Assembly (NCBI RefSeq): GCF_030812215.1
Contig: NZ_JAUSSG010000006.1
Location: forward strand, 62,001 to 126,000
Direction of reading: 5' to 3'
DNA length: 64,000 bases
Source: Variovorax boronicumulans
GTDB taxonomy: Bacteria; Pseudomonadota; Gammaproteobacteria; Burkholderiales; Burkholderiaceae_C
Shown: piece after piece, positions 53,794-62,212 of the stretch
Numbering within the stretch: the stretch's first letter is position 1
How the letters are laid out: the number at the start of each line of letters is the position of its first letter
Translations under genes and position numbers: made by a program
The notes under the pieces: generated by a model
Told to the model about the DNA's origin: nothing
The model's database searches: none
What the model saw: only the letters and a program-made list of their open reading frames with translations

Positions 53794-54675
53794 CTATTTC
53801 GAAGCGAAGCGCTGCGCGATGCGGGCGAGCTTGTCGGGATTGCGCTGCACGCGGATGCGCGTGATGCGGTCGTCCTCGATCTCGAAGGTCTGCGCCGATT
53901 CGAGTTCGCCGTCGATGAAGCGCAGGAGGCCGGGCTCGCCGTTGATTTCCACCAGCTCCATGCGCACCACCGGGCCCATGCGGCGCCAGAGTGAAAAGTA
54001 GAGCTGCGCGAGGCGCTGGTTGCCGGTCAGGACCTTGCTGAACGACTGGACCTTGCCGCCGCCGTCGCCGATGAGCTCGACCTCCTCGGTCATCAGCGCC
54101 TTCAGGTCCTGCATGCTGCCGCGCGCGGCGGCATCGGCGAAGGCGCGCAGCAGCCGCTGGTGGGTTTCGCGCGAGACCTGGTAGCGCGGGCGGGCGTCCT
54201 GCACCTGCGCCTTGGCGCGGTGCACCAACTGGCGGCAGGCGGCTTCGCTCTTGCCGAGCGTGAGCGCCACTTCGTCGTAATCGGCCTCGAACACCTCGCG
54301 CATGAGGAACGCGGCGCGCGCCTCGGGCGCCAGGCGTTCGAGCACGGCGAGGAAGGCGACGGAGATGTTGTCGGCGCGCTCGAGCGATTCTTCCGGCGTG
54401 TCGGGCGACTCGGTCAGCGTCGGCTCGGGCATCCAGGCGCCGATGTAGTGCTCGCGCTGGACCTTGGCGGCGCGCAGCCGGTCGATCGACAGCCGCGTGA
54501 CGACAGTCACAAGCCAGGCTTCGGCGCTGTCGAAACTGGCCTTGTCGGCTTCATGCCAGCGCAGCCATGCGTCCTGCACCACCTCTTCGGCCTCTGCAAC
54601 GGAACCGAGCATGCGGTAGGCGATGCCCTGCAGGCGGCGGCGGTGGCTGTCGAAGGTGAGGGTCGGGTCGTCCAT
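53794..54675 (-). CDS. ECF41 family RNA polymerase sigma factor with C-terminal SnoaL-like extension
   Basis: A 293-residue sigma factor: sigma-2 region (about 10-75), sigma-4 region (about 105-160) and a SnoaL-like C-terminal domain. It carries the three ECF41 signatures: WMPEP between sigma-2 and sigma-4 (81-85; family form WLPEP), DGGGK (204-208) and NPDKL at the end (279-283). In this family the extension controls sigma activity in place of an anti-sigma factor. The gene lies just upstream of the CMD-like gene on the same strand. Both genes have matching ECF41 promoters, so it very likely activates itself and its neighbour. Confidence 0.93.
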   Translation of the reverse strand: MDDPTLTFDSHRRRLQGIAYRMLGSVAEAEEVVQDAWLRWHEADKASFDSAEAWLVTVVTRLSIDRLRAAKVQREHYIGAWMPEPTLTESPDTPEESLERADNISVAFLAVLERLAPEARAAFLMREVFEADYDEVALTLGKSEAACRQLVHRAKAQVQDARPRYQVSRETHQRLLRAFADAAARGSMQDLKALMTEEVELIGDGGGKVQSFSKVLTGNQRLAQLYFSLWRRMGPVVRMELVEINGEPGLLRFIDGELESAQTFEIEDDRITRIRVQRNPDKLARIAQRFASK

Positions 54676-54684
54676 GCCCGATTA

Positions 54685-54711
54685 GACGTTCGGCGCCCGC
54701 GGGTTGTGACA
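54685..54711 (-). promoter_or_regulatory. ECF41-type promoter of the sigma factor gene
   Basis: On the minus strand TGTCACA (54711-54705), a 16-nt spacer and CGTC (54688-54685), ending 9 nt before the ATG. The transcript would be nearly leaderless. Confidence 0.82.
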
Positions 54712-54721
54712 CCCAGGTCCC

Positions 54722-54754
54722 AAAAAAATCGCCCCGGGATGCGGGGCGATTTTT
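54722..54754. terminator. Bidirectional intrinsic terminator
   Basis: ATCGCCCC and GGGGCGAT form an 8-bp stem with a 7-nt loop, with seven A residues on the left and a T-run on the right. It ends the diiron protein transcript on the minus strand before the ECF41 promoter. Confidence 0.85.
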
Positions 54755-54772
54755 CTATTTTTGCTTGCTTGC

Positions 54773-55630
54773 CTATGCGCCTTGGTACTCAGGCTTGGGG
54801 CCGAGCGTGGCGGCGATTTCCTTGCGGTAGCGGTTGAGCTCCTGCACGGTCTTGAAGCTGCGGTTCATCAAGAGGCTCAGGTTGTGCAGGATGCGCTCGC
54901 CGACCTTGGTTTCCCAGACGGCATCGAACTTGATCTGCTTGTCCAGCCAGTGCTCGAGCCAGTCGGGGTCGGGCATGCGGCTCTGGATGGTGTCGTTCGG
55001 GAACAGCGCCTTGTTGACGTGCAGGTTGGTCGGGTGCAGGGCCTGGGCGGTGCGGCGAGCGCTCGCCATCAGGACGCCGACCTTGGTGAACGCGGCACGG
55101 GCCTCGTCGCCGAACTTCTCGAGCGCACGCTTCATGTAGCGAAGGTACGCGCCGCCGTGGCGGGCTTCGTCCTGGCTCAGCGTGGTGTAGATGTGCTTGA
55201 TGACCGGCTCGGTGTGCCACTGGGCGGCGCGGCGGTACCAGTGGTTCAGGCGGATCTCGCCGCAGAAATGCAGCATGAGGGTTTCGAGCGGAGGGGCCGG
55301 ATCGAAGTCGAAGCGCACTTCGTGCAGTTCCGCCTCGGTGGGCGCGTGCTTGGGGCTGAAGCGCTTGAGGTACTCCATCAGCACCAGGGAGTGCTTCTGC
55401 TCCTCGAAGAACCAGATCGACATGAAAGCGGAAAAATCGCTATCGTGGCGGTTGTCGCGCAGGAACATCTCGGTGGCCGGCAGCGCCGCCCACTCGGTGA
55501 TGGCATTCATCTTGATGGTCTGGGCCTGCTCTTCCGTCAGCAAGGAAGCATCGAACGACTGCCAGGGAATGTCCTTGTCCATGTCCCAGCGGACGGATTC
55601 GAGTTGTCTGAAGAGTTCCGGATAGAGCAT
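54773..55630 (-). CDS. Diiron ferritin-like protein (acyl-ACP desaturase-like fold)
   Basis: A 285-residue helical protein with the four-helix diiron signature: EWAALPATEMF (near 46), EEQKHS (near 77), CGEIRLNHWY (near 128) and DEARHGG (near 160). It resembles type-2 fatty-acid desaturases/ferritin-like proteins of Comamonadaceae, whose reaction is not known. It is monocistronic: a terminator follows and a divergent gene lies 128 nt upstream. Confidence 0.82.
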   Translation of the reverse strand: MLYPELFRQLESVRWDMDKDIPWQSFDASLLTEEQAQTIKMNAITEWAALPATEMFLRDNRHDSDFSAFMSIWFFEEQKHSLVLMEYLKRFSPKHAPTEAELHEVRFDFDPAPPLETLMLHFCGEIRLNHWYRRAAQWHTEPVIKHIYTTLSQDEARHGGAYLRYMKRALEKFGDEARAAFTKVGVLMASARRTAQALHPTNLHVNKALFPNDTIQSRMPDPDWLEHWLDKQIKFDAVWETKVGERILHNLSLLMNRSFKTVQELNRYRKEIAATLGPKPEYQGA

Positions 55631-55758
55631 CAAAGTCTTTCTATGGCCGCCGATTTTAGTCGGCCCGTTTGGCGCGACCATGACAGACGCGCGATGATGC
55701 GAATACGTGCGCCGTAGCGGCACGGATGCACACCCCCCTTTTGAACCAGGAGCCCGCC

Positions 55759-56373
55759 ATGCGAACCCTTTTCTTATTGTCGACGCTCTGGCGCTGCGCA
55801 CCGGCGGTTTCCCTCGTGGCGGGACTGTTTACCGCGCTTCCGGCGAGCGCCCAGACACCACCCTCCGCGCCTGCTCCGGCAGAGGCTGCCGGGTGCCCCG
55901 CGATCCTTCAACACACCTTCCCGCGGCTGCAGGATGAAAAGCCCCAGACTTTGTGCCAGTACTCGGGCAAGGTGGTCCTGGTGGTCAATACAGCGAGCTT
56001 CTGCGGCTTCACCCCGCAATACAAGGGACTCGAGGCACTGGACCTGAAATACCGCAACCGCGGGCTGGTCGTGCTGGGCTTCCCGTCGAACGATTTCTCC
56101 CAGGAATCGGGCTCCAACAAGGAAATCGCCGAATTCTGCGAAAGCACCTTCGGAGTGAAGTTTCCGATGTTCGCCAAGTCGTCGGTGCGCGGAACGGACG
56201 CCAATCCGCTGTTCAAGCAACTCGCCCAGGCCTCCGGCACCACGCCGAAATGGAATTTCTACAAGTACCTGATCGGCCGCGACGGCAAGGTTGTGCAGGC
56301 GTGGTCGAGCATGACGGCGCCAGACGAAAACGGCTTCGTGAACGTCATCGAGAAGCAGCTCGGGACAAATTAA
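55759..56373 (+). CDS. Glutathione peroxidase family protein, exported
   Basis: A 204-residue thiol peroxidase. An AGGAG site precedes ATG 55759. The N-terminus (ending LPASAQ) looks like a signal peptide, so the mature enzyme should be periplasmic. VNTASFCGFTPQYKGLE holds the peroxidatic Cys (near 87), FPSNDFSQESG the middle motif (with Asp and Ser where cytosolic enzymes have Gln and Gly), and WNFYKYLI the Trp/Asn motif. Reducing lipid or organic peroxides is the likely role, with thioredoxin-type donors. Confidence 0.85.
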   Translation: MRTLFLLSTLWRCAPAVSLVAGLFTALPASAQTPPSAPAPAEAAGCPAILQHTFPRLQDEKPQTLCQYSGKVVLVVNTASFCGFTPQYKGLEALDLKYRNRGLVVLGFPSNDFSQESGSNKEIAEFCESTFGVKFPMFAKSSVRGTDANPLFKQLAQASGTTPKWNFYKYLIGRDGKVVQAWSSMTAPDENGFVNVIEKQLGTN

Positions 56374-56398
56374 GACTGACCAGTTCACAAAAAAACGA

Positions 56399-56459
56399 AT
56401 CGGTAATATTATTTACCGATGCGTCCACATGATCGTGAACTGAACGTCACAAACGTTTA
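56399..56459 (+). promoter_or_regulatory. Regulatory region of the lipid-modification operon
   Basis: Three elements: a perfect palindrome ATCGGTAA-TATTAT-TTACCGAT (56399-56420), a second one AACGT-CACAA-ACGTT (56443-56457), and TGATCG-N18-CGTTTA (56430-56459), which resembles ECF11/RpoE-ChrR promoters. The operon starts about 210 nt downstream. The rest of the 293-nt gap holds a homopyrimidine tract near 56590-56610. Confidence 0.4.
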
Positions 56460-56666
56460 CCACTGCACCGGGAACCGGGCCCCGGGAGCCGCGCTCATAA
56501 TTTGCGTGGGTGACCAAAGCCCACCGGTTTTCATGTTGCGAGGTCTTCCAGGCGCTTGCCGTCTGGTCGAAATCCCGAGGCGATTCTTCTCCTCCTCCCT
56601 CCCTCCCTCCTTCGCGTCGGGGCGCCTCGCAGCATTTTTATATTCCCACCGGAATCGAGGCCCGCG

Positions 56667-57971
56667 ATGACGCGGCCCCCTCGAGTCGGCGTCATCGGCG
56701 CCGGCATTTCGGGACTGGCCGCAGCGCACGCCCTTCGCGACGCGGCCCGCATCACGCTCTTCGAAGCCAGTGACTACTTCGGTGGCCACGCCCACACGGC
56801 AGCGATCGAGTTGCCGCGCTCCCCGACCGACCCGACCCGCGTCCCCCACGGCGTCGACACCGGCTTCCTGGTCTACAACGACCGCACCTATCCGAACCTG
56901 ATCCGCCTGTTCGCCGAACTCGGCGTCGAGACCGCGTTGTCCGAGATGTCGTTCTCGGTCCAGGCCACCCGCGACAACGGCGGCCGCCTCGAGTGGAGCG
57001 GCAACAACCTCGCCACCGTCTTCGCCCAACGGCGCAACCTCGCCGATCCGCGCTTCCTCGGCATGCTGGCCGACCTCTTGCGCTTCAATCGCCTCACCAC
57101 GCGCATCGCCCAAGCCGGCACCGAGGGCGAACTGGCCCAGCCGCTCGGCGAGTTCCTGGACGCCCACCGCTTCGGCGCCGCCTTCCGCGACTGGTACTTC
57201 CTGCCGATGATGGGTTGCATCTGGAGCTGCTCGACCGCGCAGATGCTGGCGTTCCCGGTCGCGACCATGATCCGCTTCTGCCACAACCACGGGCTGATCC
57301 AGATCGCCAATCGACCGCAGTGGCGTACCGTGCGCGGCGGTTCCCGCCACTATGTCGAGAAGATCGTCGCGGGCCTGGAAGACAAGCGCCTGCGCACCCC
57401 GGTGCGCCGCATCACCCGAGCCGACGACGGCGTGCTGGTCGCCACCGACGCAGGCACCGAGCGTTTCGACCACGCGATCCTGGCCACCCATTCCGACCAG
57501 TCGCTCGCCATGCTCGGCGACGCCAGCCCCGCCGAAGCGGCCGTGCTCGGCGCGATCCGCTACCAGCCGAACCACGCCGTGCTCCACACCGACGCCTCGG
57601 TGCTGCCGCAGCGCCAATCGGCCTGGGCCGCCTGGAACTACGAGCGTGCGGCGGCCAGCGAGCGCGAGTCGGGCCGGGTCTGCCTGCATTACCTGCTGAA
57701 CAAGCTGCAGCCGCTGCCCTGGGAACAGCCGGTGATCGTTTCGTTGAATCCGGCGCGCGAGATCCAGCGTAGTCAGGTCATGGCCGAATACGACTACGAC
57801 CACCCGGTGCTCGACCTTGCCGCCATACGCGCGCAGGCCGAGGTTCCCGCCCTGCAGGGCCAGCGCAACACCTGGTTCGCCGGCGCGTGGATGGGCTACG
57901 GCTTCCACGAAGACGGCCTCAAGGCCGGCCTGGCCGCGGCCGCCGGCCTGCAGGCGAGGTCTGCGGCGTGA
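56667..57971 (+). CDS. FAD-dependent oxidoreductase (amine-oxidase fold)
   Basis: A 434-residue flavoprotein. The N-terminal Rossmann motif is GVIGAGISGLAAAHAL and FEASDYFGGHAH follows (residues 7-40). GVDTGFLVYN, the RGGSRHYV segment and the terminal WFAGAWMGYGFHEDGL belong to the desaturase/amine-oxidase subgroup found beside DUF1365 and cyclopropane synthase genes. By analogy with furan fatty-acid clusters it may oxidise a modified lipid chain. The ATG at 56667 fits the family start; upstream frames encode a low-complexity tail. Confidence 0.88.
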   Translation: MTRPPRVGVIGAGISGLAAAHALRDAARITLFEASDYFGGHAHTAAIELPRSPTDPTRVPHGVDTGFLVYNDRTYPNLIRLFAELGVETALSEMSFSVQATRDNGGRLEWSGNNLATVFAQRRNLADPRFLGMLADLLRFNRLTTRIAQAGTEGELAQPLGEFLDAHRFGAAFRDWYFLPMMGCIWSCSTAQMLAFPVATMIRFCHNHGLIQIANRPQWRTVRGGSRHYVEKIVAGLEDKRLRTPVRRITRADDGVLVATDAGTERFDHAILATHSDQSLAMLGDASPAEAAVLGAIRYQPNHAVLHTDASVLPQRQSAWAAWNYERAAASERESGRVCLHYLLNKLQPLPWEQPVIVSLNPAREIQRSQVMAEYDYDHPVLDLAAIRAQAEVPALQGQRNTWFAGAWMGYGFHEDGLKAGLAAAAGLQARSAA

Positions 57972-58771
57972 CCCAGGAGCGCCCGCTTCCGTTGATGGGC
58001 TTCGGCGAGGTGCGCCATGCGCGCCTGCGCCCCGTGCGCAACGCCTTCGTCTATCCGACCTATTTCCTGATGCTGCCGATGCGCACCCTCCGCGCACACG
58101 GCAGCGAGGCGCTCGCGCTCAATCGCCGAGCGATGCTGTCCTTCCACGACATCGACCACGGCGATGGCCGGACGCCCGCTCGAGGCGGCGCGCTTGCCTG
58201 GCTCGACGAGCTGCTGGCCGCCCACCAGATCCACGATGCGACGGGCGAGGCCTGGCTGCACTGCTACCCGCGCGTGTTCGGCTACACCTTCAAGCCGGTG
58301 AGCTTCTGGTATTGCCACACGGCCGAGGGCGCGCTGCGCGCCATCGTGGTCGAGGTCAACAACACCTTCGGCGAACGCCACTGCTATCTGCTGGACCGCC
58401 CCGCCTATGGCATGGAGCTGAGCGCCACCAAGGCCTTCCACGTGTCGCCGTTCTGCGAGGTCCGCGGCGACTACCGCTTCCGCTTCTTCGTCGATGGTCG
58501 ATTCGCCCACACGGTGGTGCGAATCGACCACGACGACATCGACGGCCCCTTGCTGCAGACCAGCGTCAGCGGCGAACTCGCCCCGCTGACCGCCGCGACC
58601 GTGCGCCGTGCGCTCTGGCGCTATCCCGCCATGACCTTCGGGCTCATCGCGCGCATCCACTGGCAGGCCGCCAGGCTCTGGCTCAAGCGCGTTCCCTTCG
58701 TCGCGAAGCCCGCACCGCCTCGCCATTTCGTATCCAGCGACCACTCGCACCAGCAGCAGGCGAACCCATGA
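57968..58771 (+). CDS. DUF1365 family protein
   Basis: A 267-residue protein of the DUF1365 family with no known activity. Typical family stretches are HARLRPVRNAFVYPTYFLML (near 15), YPRVFGYTFKPVSFWYCH (near 100) and EVNNTFGERHCYLL. The GTG at 57968 overlaps the FAD gene stop (GTGA); an ATG about nine codons later is an alternative. It overlaps the cyclopropane-synthase-like gene by 4 nt. The conserved trio suggests a step of fatty-acid modification. Confidence 0.86.
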   Translation: MTQERPLPLMGFGEVRHARLRPVRNAFVYPTYFLMLPMRTLRAHGSEALALNRRAMLSFHDIDHGDGRTPARGGALAWLDELLAAHQIHDATGEAWLHCYPRVFGYTFKPVSFWYCHTAEGALRAIVVEVNNTFGERHCYLLDRPAYGMELSATKAFHVSPFCEVRGDYRFRFFVDGRFAHTVVRIDHDDIDGPLLQTSVSGELAPLTAATVRRALWRYPAMTFGLIARIHWQAARLWLKRVPFVAKPAPPRHFVSSDHSHQQQANP

Positions 58772-59994
58772 CCCCGACCACCACCGCCCCCCAGGTTTCG
58801 CGCTTTTCATTGCCCCAGGACGCCCCCGGCGCCGCGCGCACCGTGCTCGGCCTGCTGCAGCGCCTGGCGCACGGCTCGCTCACGGTGCGGCTGCCCGACG
58901 ACTCGGTGCGGCACTTCGGCGCCGTACCCGGCAGCAGCCACCTCACGGCCTCGCTCACGCTGCGCAACTGGGAGGTCTGCAAGGCCGCGCTCAAATCGGG
59001 CGACATCGGCTTTGCCGAGAGCTACATCGCGGGCGACTGGACCACGCCGAACCTGGTGGAGCTCATCAAGGTGTTCATCGCCAACCGCCGCGCCATCGAG
59101 GACGTGGTCTACGGCAGCTGGTTCGGCCGCCTCGTGTACCGCGTGCGGCACCTGATGCACCGCAACAGCAAGGCCGGGAGTTCCCGAAACATCCACGCGC
59201 ACTACGACCTGGGCAATGCCTTCTACAAGCTCTGGCTCGACGAGACGATGAACTATTCGTCGGCCTGGTTCGAAGGCAACTTCGACAAGCCGATGCCCGA
59301 CGCCCAGCGCGCCAAGGTGCGGCGCGCGCTCGACATGGCCGGCGTGAAGCCCGGCGACCGCGTGCTGGAAATCGGCTGCGGCTGGGGCGCGCTGGCCGAG
59401 ATGGCCGCTTCCGACTTCGGCGCGTCGGTGACAGGGGTGACGCTCTCCACCGAACAGCTCGCCTTCGCCCGCCAGCGCACCGCGGGCCTTTCCGCCGACC
59501 TGCGCCTGCAGGACTACCGCGACATCGACGACGCGCCGTTCGACGCTGTCTGCTCGATCGAGATGGTCGAGGCCGTGGGCCGCGAATACTGGCCGACCTA
59601 CTTCCAGGGCGTGAGCCGGCTCTTGAAGCCCGGCGGCCGCGCCTGCGTGCAGAGCATCGTGATCGACGACCGGCTCTTCGACCGCTACATCGACTCGACC
59701 GACTTCATCCAGCAGTACATCTTCCCGGGCGGCTGCCTGCCCTGCCCGCGCGAGTTCCGGCGCGAGGCCGAGGCGGCGGGGCTCGCGGTGGTGGACGAGT
59801 TCGCCTTCGGCGCCGACTACGCCGAGACGCTGCGCCGCTGGTGCGAGCATTTCCTCGCGCAGCGCGGGCAGATCCTGCAGCTGGGCTTTGACGAGCGCTT
59901 CATGCGCATCTGGGAGTTCTACCTGGCCTATTGCGAGGCGGCGTTCTCACAGGCCAACATCGACGTGGTCCAGTACACGCTGCAAAAGCGCTAG
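58768..59994 (+). CDS. Cyclopropane-fatty-acyl-phospholipid synthase family methyltransferase
   Basis: A 408-residue SAM-dependent enzyme acting on unsaturated acyl chains of phospholipids. IHAHYDLGNAFYKLWLDE (near 143) is the family signature, VLEIGCGWG (near 196) the SAM site, and SIEMVEAVGREYWP carries the catalytic Glu. Members in FAD/DUF1365 clusters can add methyl or methylene groups at double bases of a different lipid from classic Cfa. It is coupled to DUF1365 by a 4-nt overlap. Confidence 0.92.
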   Translation: MTPTTTAPQVSRFSLPQDAPGAARTVLGLLQRLAHGSLTVRLPDDSVRHFGAVPGSSHLTASLTLRNWEVCKAALKSGDIGFAESYIAGDWTTPNLVELIKVFIANRRAIEDVVYGSWFGRLVYRVRHLMHRNSKAGSSRNIHAHYDLGNAFYKLWLDETMNYSSAWFEGNFDKPMPDAQRAKVRRALDMAGVKPGDRVLEIGCGWGALAEMAASDFGASVTGVTLSTEQLAFARQRTAGLSADLRLQDYRDIDDAPFDAVCSIEMVEAVGREYWPTYFQGVSRLLKPGGRACVQSIVIDDRLFDRYIDSTDFIQQYIFPGGCLPCPREFRREAEAAGLAVVDEFAFGADYAETLRRWCEHFLAQRGQILQLGFDERFMRIWEFYLAYCEAAFSQANIDVVQYTLQKR

Positions 59995-60011
59995 AGACGG
60001 CGCGGCCCTTC

Positions 60012-61307
60012 GTGTCCTCTTTCGGCCCCCTCGACGGCGTGCGCTACGGGCTGCTCGGCCTGCCGCTCGCGTTCGTCGCGCTACCCCTCTACGTGCTGCT
60101 GCCGAACCACTACGCACGCGCCTTCGGCGTGCCGCTCGCCACGCTGGGTGCGGTGCTGCTGGGTGCACGGCTGCTCGACGCGGTCATCGATCCGCTGCTC
60201 GGGCGGCTCAGCGATCGGCTGCATGCGCGCTCGGCGCGGGCCGTGCTCGGCTTCGGCGCCGTCGCCGCGGGCGTCCTGCTGCTGGGCTTCGGGCTGCTTT
60301 TCTTTCCGCAGCTGCTGGTCGACCCTGCGCGCCATGGCGCGCTGCTCGTGGTGGCCGCCGTGCTGCTCGCGCTGACCTACGCGGGCTACAGCATGCTGAG
60401 CATCGCGCATCAGTCGTGGGGTGCGATGCTGGGCGGTGACGCACTGCAGCGCAGCCGCATCGTGGGCTGGCGCGAAGGGATGGGACTGGTCGGCGTGGTG
60501 CTGGCCTCGGTTGTGCCGACGCTGGCGGGCCTGCCCGCGACGGTCGCGCTGTTCGGTGTGCTGCTGGCGGCGGGATGGGTCTTCTGGACGCAGGCGCCGC
60601 GGCCGGGGCGCACCGACGTGCCGCATGTATCGATCGACCTGCGGCTGCCGCTGCGCCGTGCGCCGTTTCGCCGCCTGCTCGCGGTGTTCGTGCTCAACGG
60701 CATCGCGAGCGCGGTGCCGGCCACGCTGGTGCTGTTCTTCGTGCAGGACCGGCTGCGGGCCCCCGCTGCCATGGAGCCCGCGTTCCTCGGCCTCTATTTC
60801 GTGATGGCCGCCGCGTCGATCCCGGCGTGGCTGCGCATCGTGCGCCGCTGGGGCCTCGCGCGCAGCTGGCTCGGCGGCATGTGCATGTCGGTGGCGGTGT
60901 TCGCATGGGCCGGCGCGATGGGTGCCGGCGATGCGGTTCCTTTTCTTGTCGTCTGCGCGCTGTCGGGTTTCGCGATCGGCTCGGACCTCGTGCTGCCGAG
61001 CGCATTGCTGGCAGGGATCATTGCCGAGGCCGGCGACCAGCCGCATGCCGGCGCGTACTTCGGCTGGTGGAATTTCGCGACCAAGCTCAACCTCGCGCTG
61101 GCCGCCGGCCTCGCGCTGCCGTTGCTCGGGCTGGCCGGCTACGTGCCCGGCGCGCGCGATGCGTCGGCGCTGCAGGCGCTGTCGCTTGCCTACTGTCTCC
61201 TGCCCTGCGTGCTCAAGGTGGCGGCGGGTGCGACGCTGTGGGCGCTGGTGATTCGAGCGCCCGCGCCCGCATCGCCCCGGCCGCTCCCGGCAAAGGCTGC
61301 GCCGTGA
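60012..61307 (+). CDS. MFS transporter, GPH/MelB-like
   Basis: A 431-residue membrane protein. The GTG start at 60012 (VSSFGPLDGVRYGLLGLP) is inferred from helix 1. About 12 helices and DAVIDPLLGRLSDRLHARSAR, the GPH-type signature near helix 2, place it with sodium/sugar-like symporters. In this operon it would move a lipid-linked or small organic substrate. It overlaps the SDR gene by 4 nt (GTGA). Confidence 0.82.
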   Translation: MSSFGPLDGVRYGLLGLPLAFVALPLYVLLPNHYARAFGVPLATLGAVLLGARLLDAVIDPLLGRLSDRLHARSARAVLGFGAVAAGVLLLGFGLLFFPQLLVDPARHGALLVVAAVLLALTYAGYSMLSIAHQSWGAMLGGDALQRSRIVGWREGMGLVGVVLASVVPTLAGLPATVALFGVLLAAGWVFWTQAPRPGRTDVPHVSIDLRLPLRRAPFRRLLAVFVLNGIASAVPATLVLFFVQDRLRAPAAMEPAFLGLYFVMAAASIPAWLRIVRRWGLARSWLGGMCMSVAVFAWAGAMGAGDAVPFLVVCALSGFAIGSDLVLPSALLAGIIAEAGDQPHAGAYFGWWNFATKLNLALAAGLALPLLGLAGYVPGARDASALQALSLAYCLLPCVLKVAAGATLWALVIRAPAPASPRPLPAKAAP

Positions 61308-62098
61308 AGCCCTTCAACCCGCCGCTCGCCGACTGGCAGGGCAAGACCGCGTGGATCGTCGGCGCCTCCTCGGGCATCGGGCGCGCGACGGCACTGGCGC
61401 TGCTCGAAGGCGGCGCGCGGGTCGCGGTATCGGCCCGCAACGGCGAGGCGCTCGAAGAGCTCGCGGCGCTGCACAACGATGCCGCGGGGCCGCCGCGCGT
61501 GATCGTGCTGCCGCTCGATGTGCGCGATGCCACCGCGGCGGCCGCCGCCTATGCGCAGTTGCAGGCGATGGCCGGCACCGTCGATCTCGTGCTCTTCAAC
61601 GCCGCCACGTATGGCGTGCTGCGCGCCGATGCCTTCGCGCTCGACGAGATGCTCGCGCACCAGCAAGTCAACTACGTCGGCGCACTGAACGTGCTGGCCG
61701 CCGTGCTGCCCGGCTTCGTGGCGCGCGGTGCGGGGCACGTCTCGCTCACGGCGAGCGTCGCCGGTTTTCGCGGGTTGCCAAAGAGCCTGGCCTACGGCCC
61801 GACCAAGGCCGCGCTGACCAACCTGGCCGAAGTGCTCTATATCGATCTGCACGCGCGCGGCATCGGCGTGAGCGTGATCCAGCCGGGCTTCGTGGCCACG
61901 GCGCTCACCGCGAAGAACGACTTCGCGATGCCGTCACTGATCACGCCGGCGCAGGCGGCCGAGGCCATGCTCGAGGGCTGGCGGCAAGGCGCGTTCGAGA
62001 TCCACTTTCCGCGTCGCTTCACGTTCTGGATGAAGCTGATGCGGCTGCTGCCGTACCGGCTCTACTTCCCGGCCGTCGCCAGGTTCACCGGGCTCTGA
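61304..62098 (+). CDS. Short-chain dehydrogenase/reductase
   Basis: A 264-residue classical SDR. The GTG at 61304 overlaps the transporter stop. The cofactor motif is GASSGIGRA (near 21), NAATYG follows (near 98), and the catalytic Ser and YGPTK (Tyr, Lys) are near 155-160. A hydrophobic C-terminus (FTFWMKLMRLLPYRLYFP) suggests membrane contact. A keto-acyl or lipid-linked carbonyl substrate fits the operon. Confidence 0.88.
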   Translation: MKPFNPPLADWQGKTAWIVGASSGIGRATALALLEGGARVAVSARNGEALEELAALHNDAAGPPRVIVLPLDVRDATAAAAAYAQLQAMAGTVDLVLFNAATYGVLRADAFALDEMLAHQQVNYVGALNVLAAVLPGFVARGAGHVSLTASVAGFRGLPKSLAYGPTKAALTNLAEVLYIDLHARGIGVSVIQPGFVATALTAKNDFAMPSLITPAQAAEAMLEGWRQGAFEIHFPRRFTFWMKLMRLLPYRLYFPAVARFTGL

Positions 62099-62119
62099 AA
62101 CGAAGGGGCTTCTTCGCGG

Positions 62120-62207
62120 GACCCCGTGGAGCCGGCTTTGCCGGGCCAGCGGTGTCGCCCCCCGGCGAGGGGGTTGCGAAGCGACACGAAGTGCGCGAAG
62201 CCTGGGG
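62120..62207 (-). repeat. Dispersed intergenic repeat, copy F
   Basis: Starts 5 nt after the GST stop codon and reads in the same direction, in the gap between the convergent SDR and GST genes. The core CTTCGCGCACTTCGTGTCGC is exact; the closing stem carries changes (GACACC/GGGGTC). Confidence 0.85.
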
Positions 62208-62212
62208 AAGAG

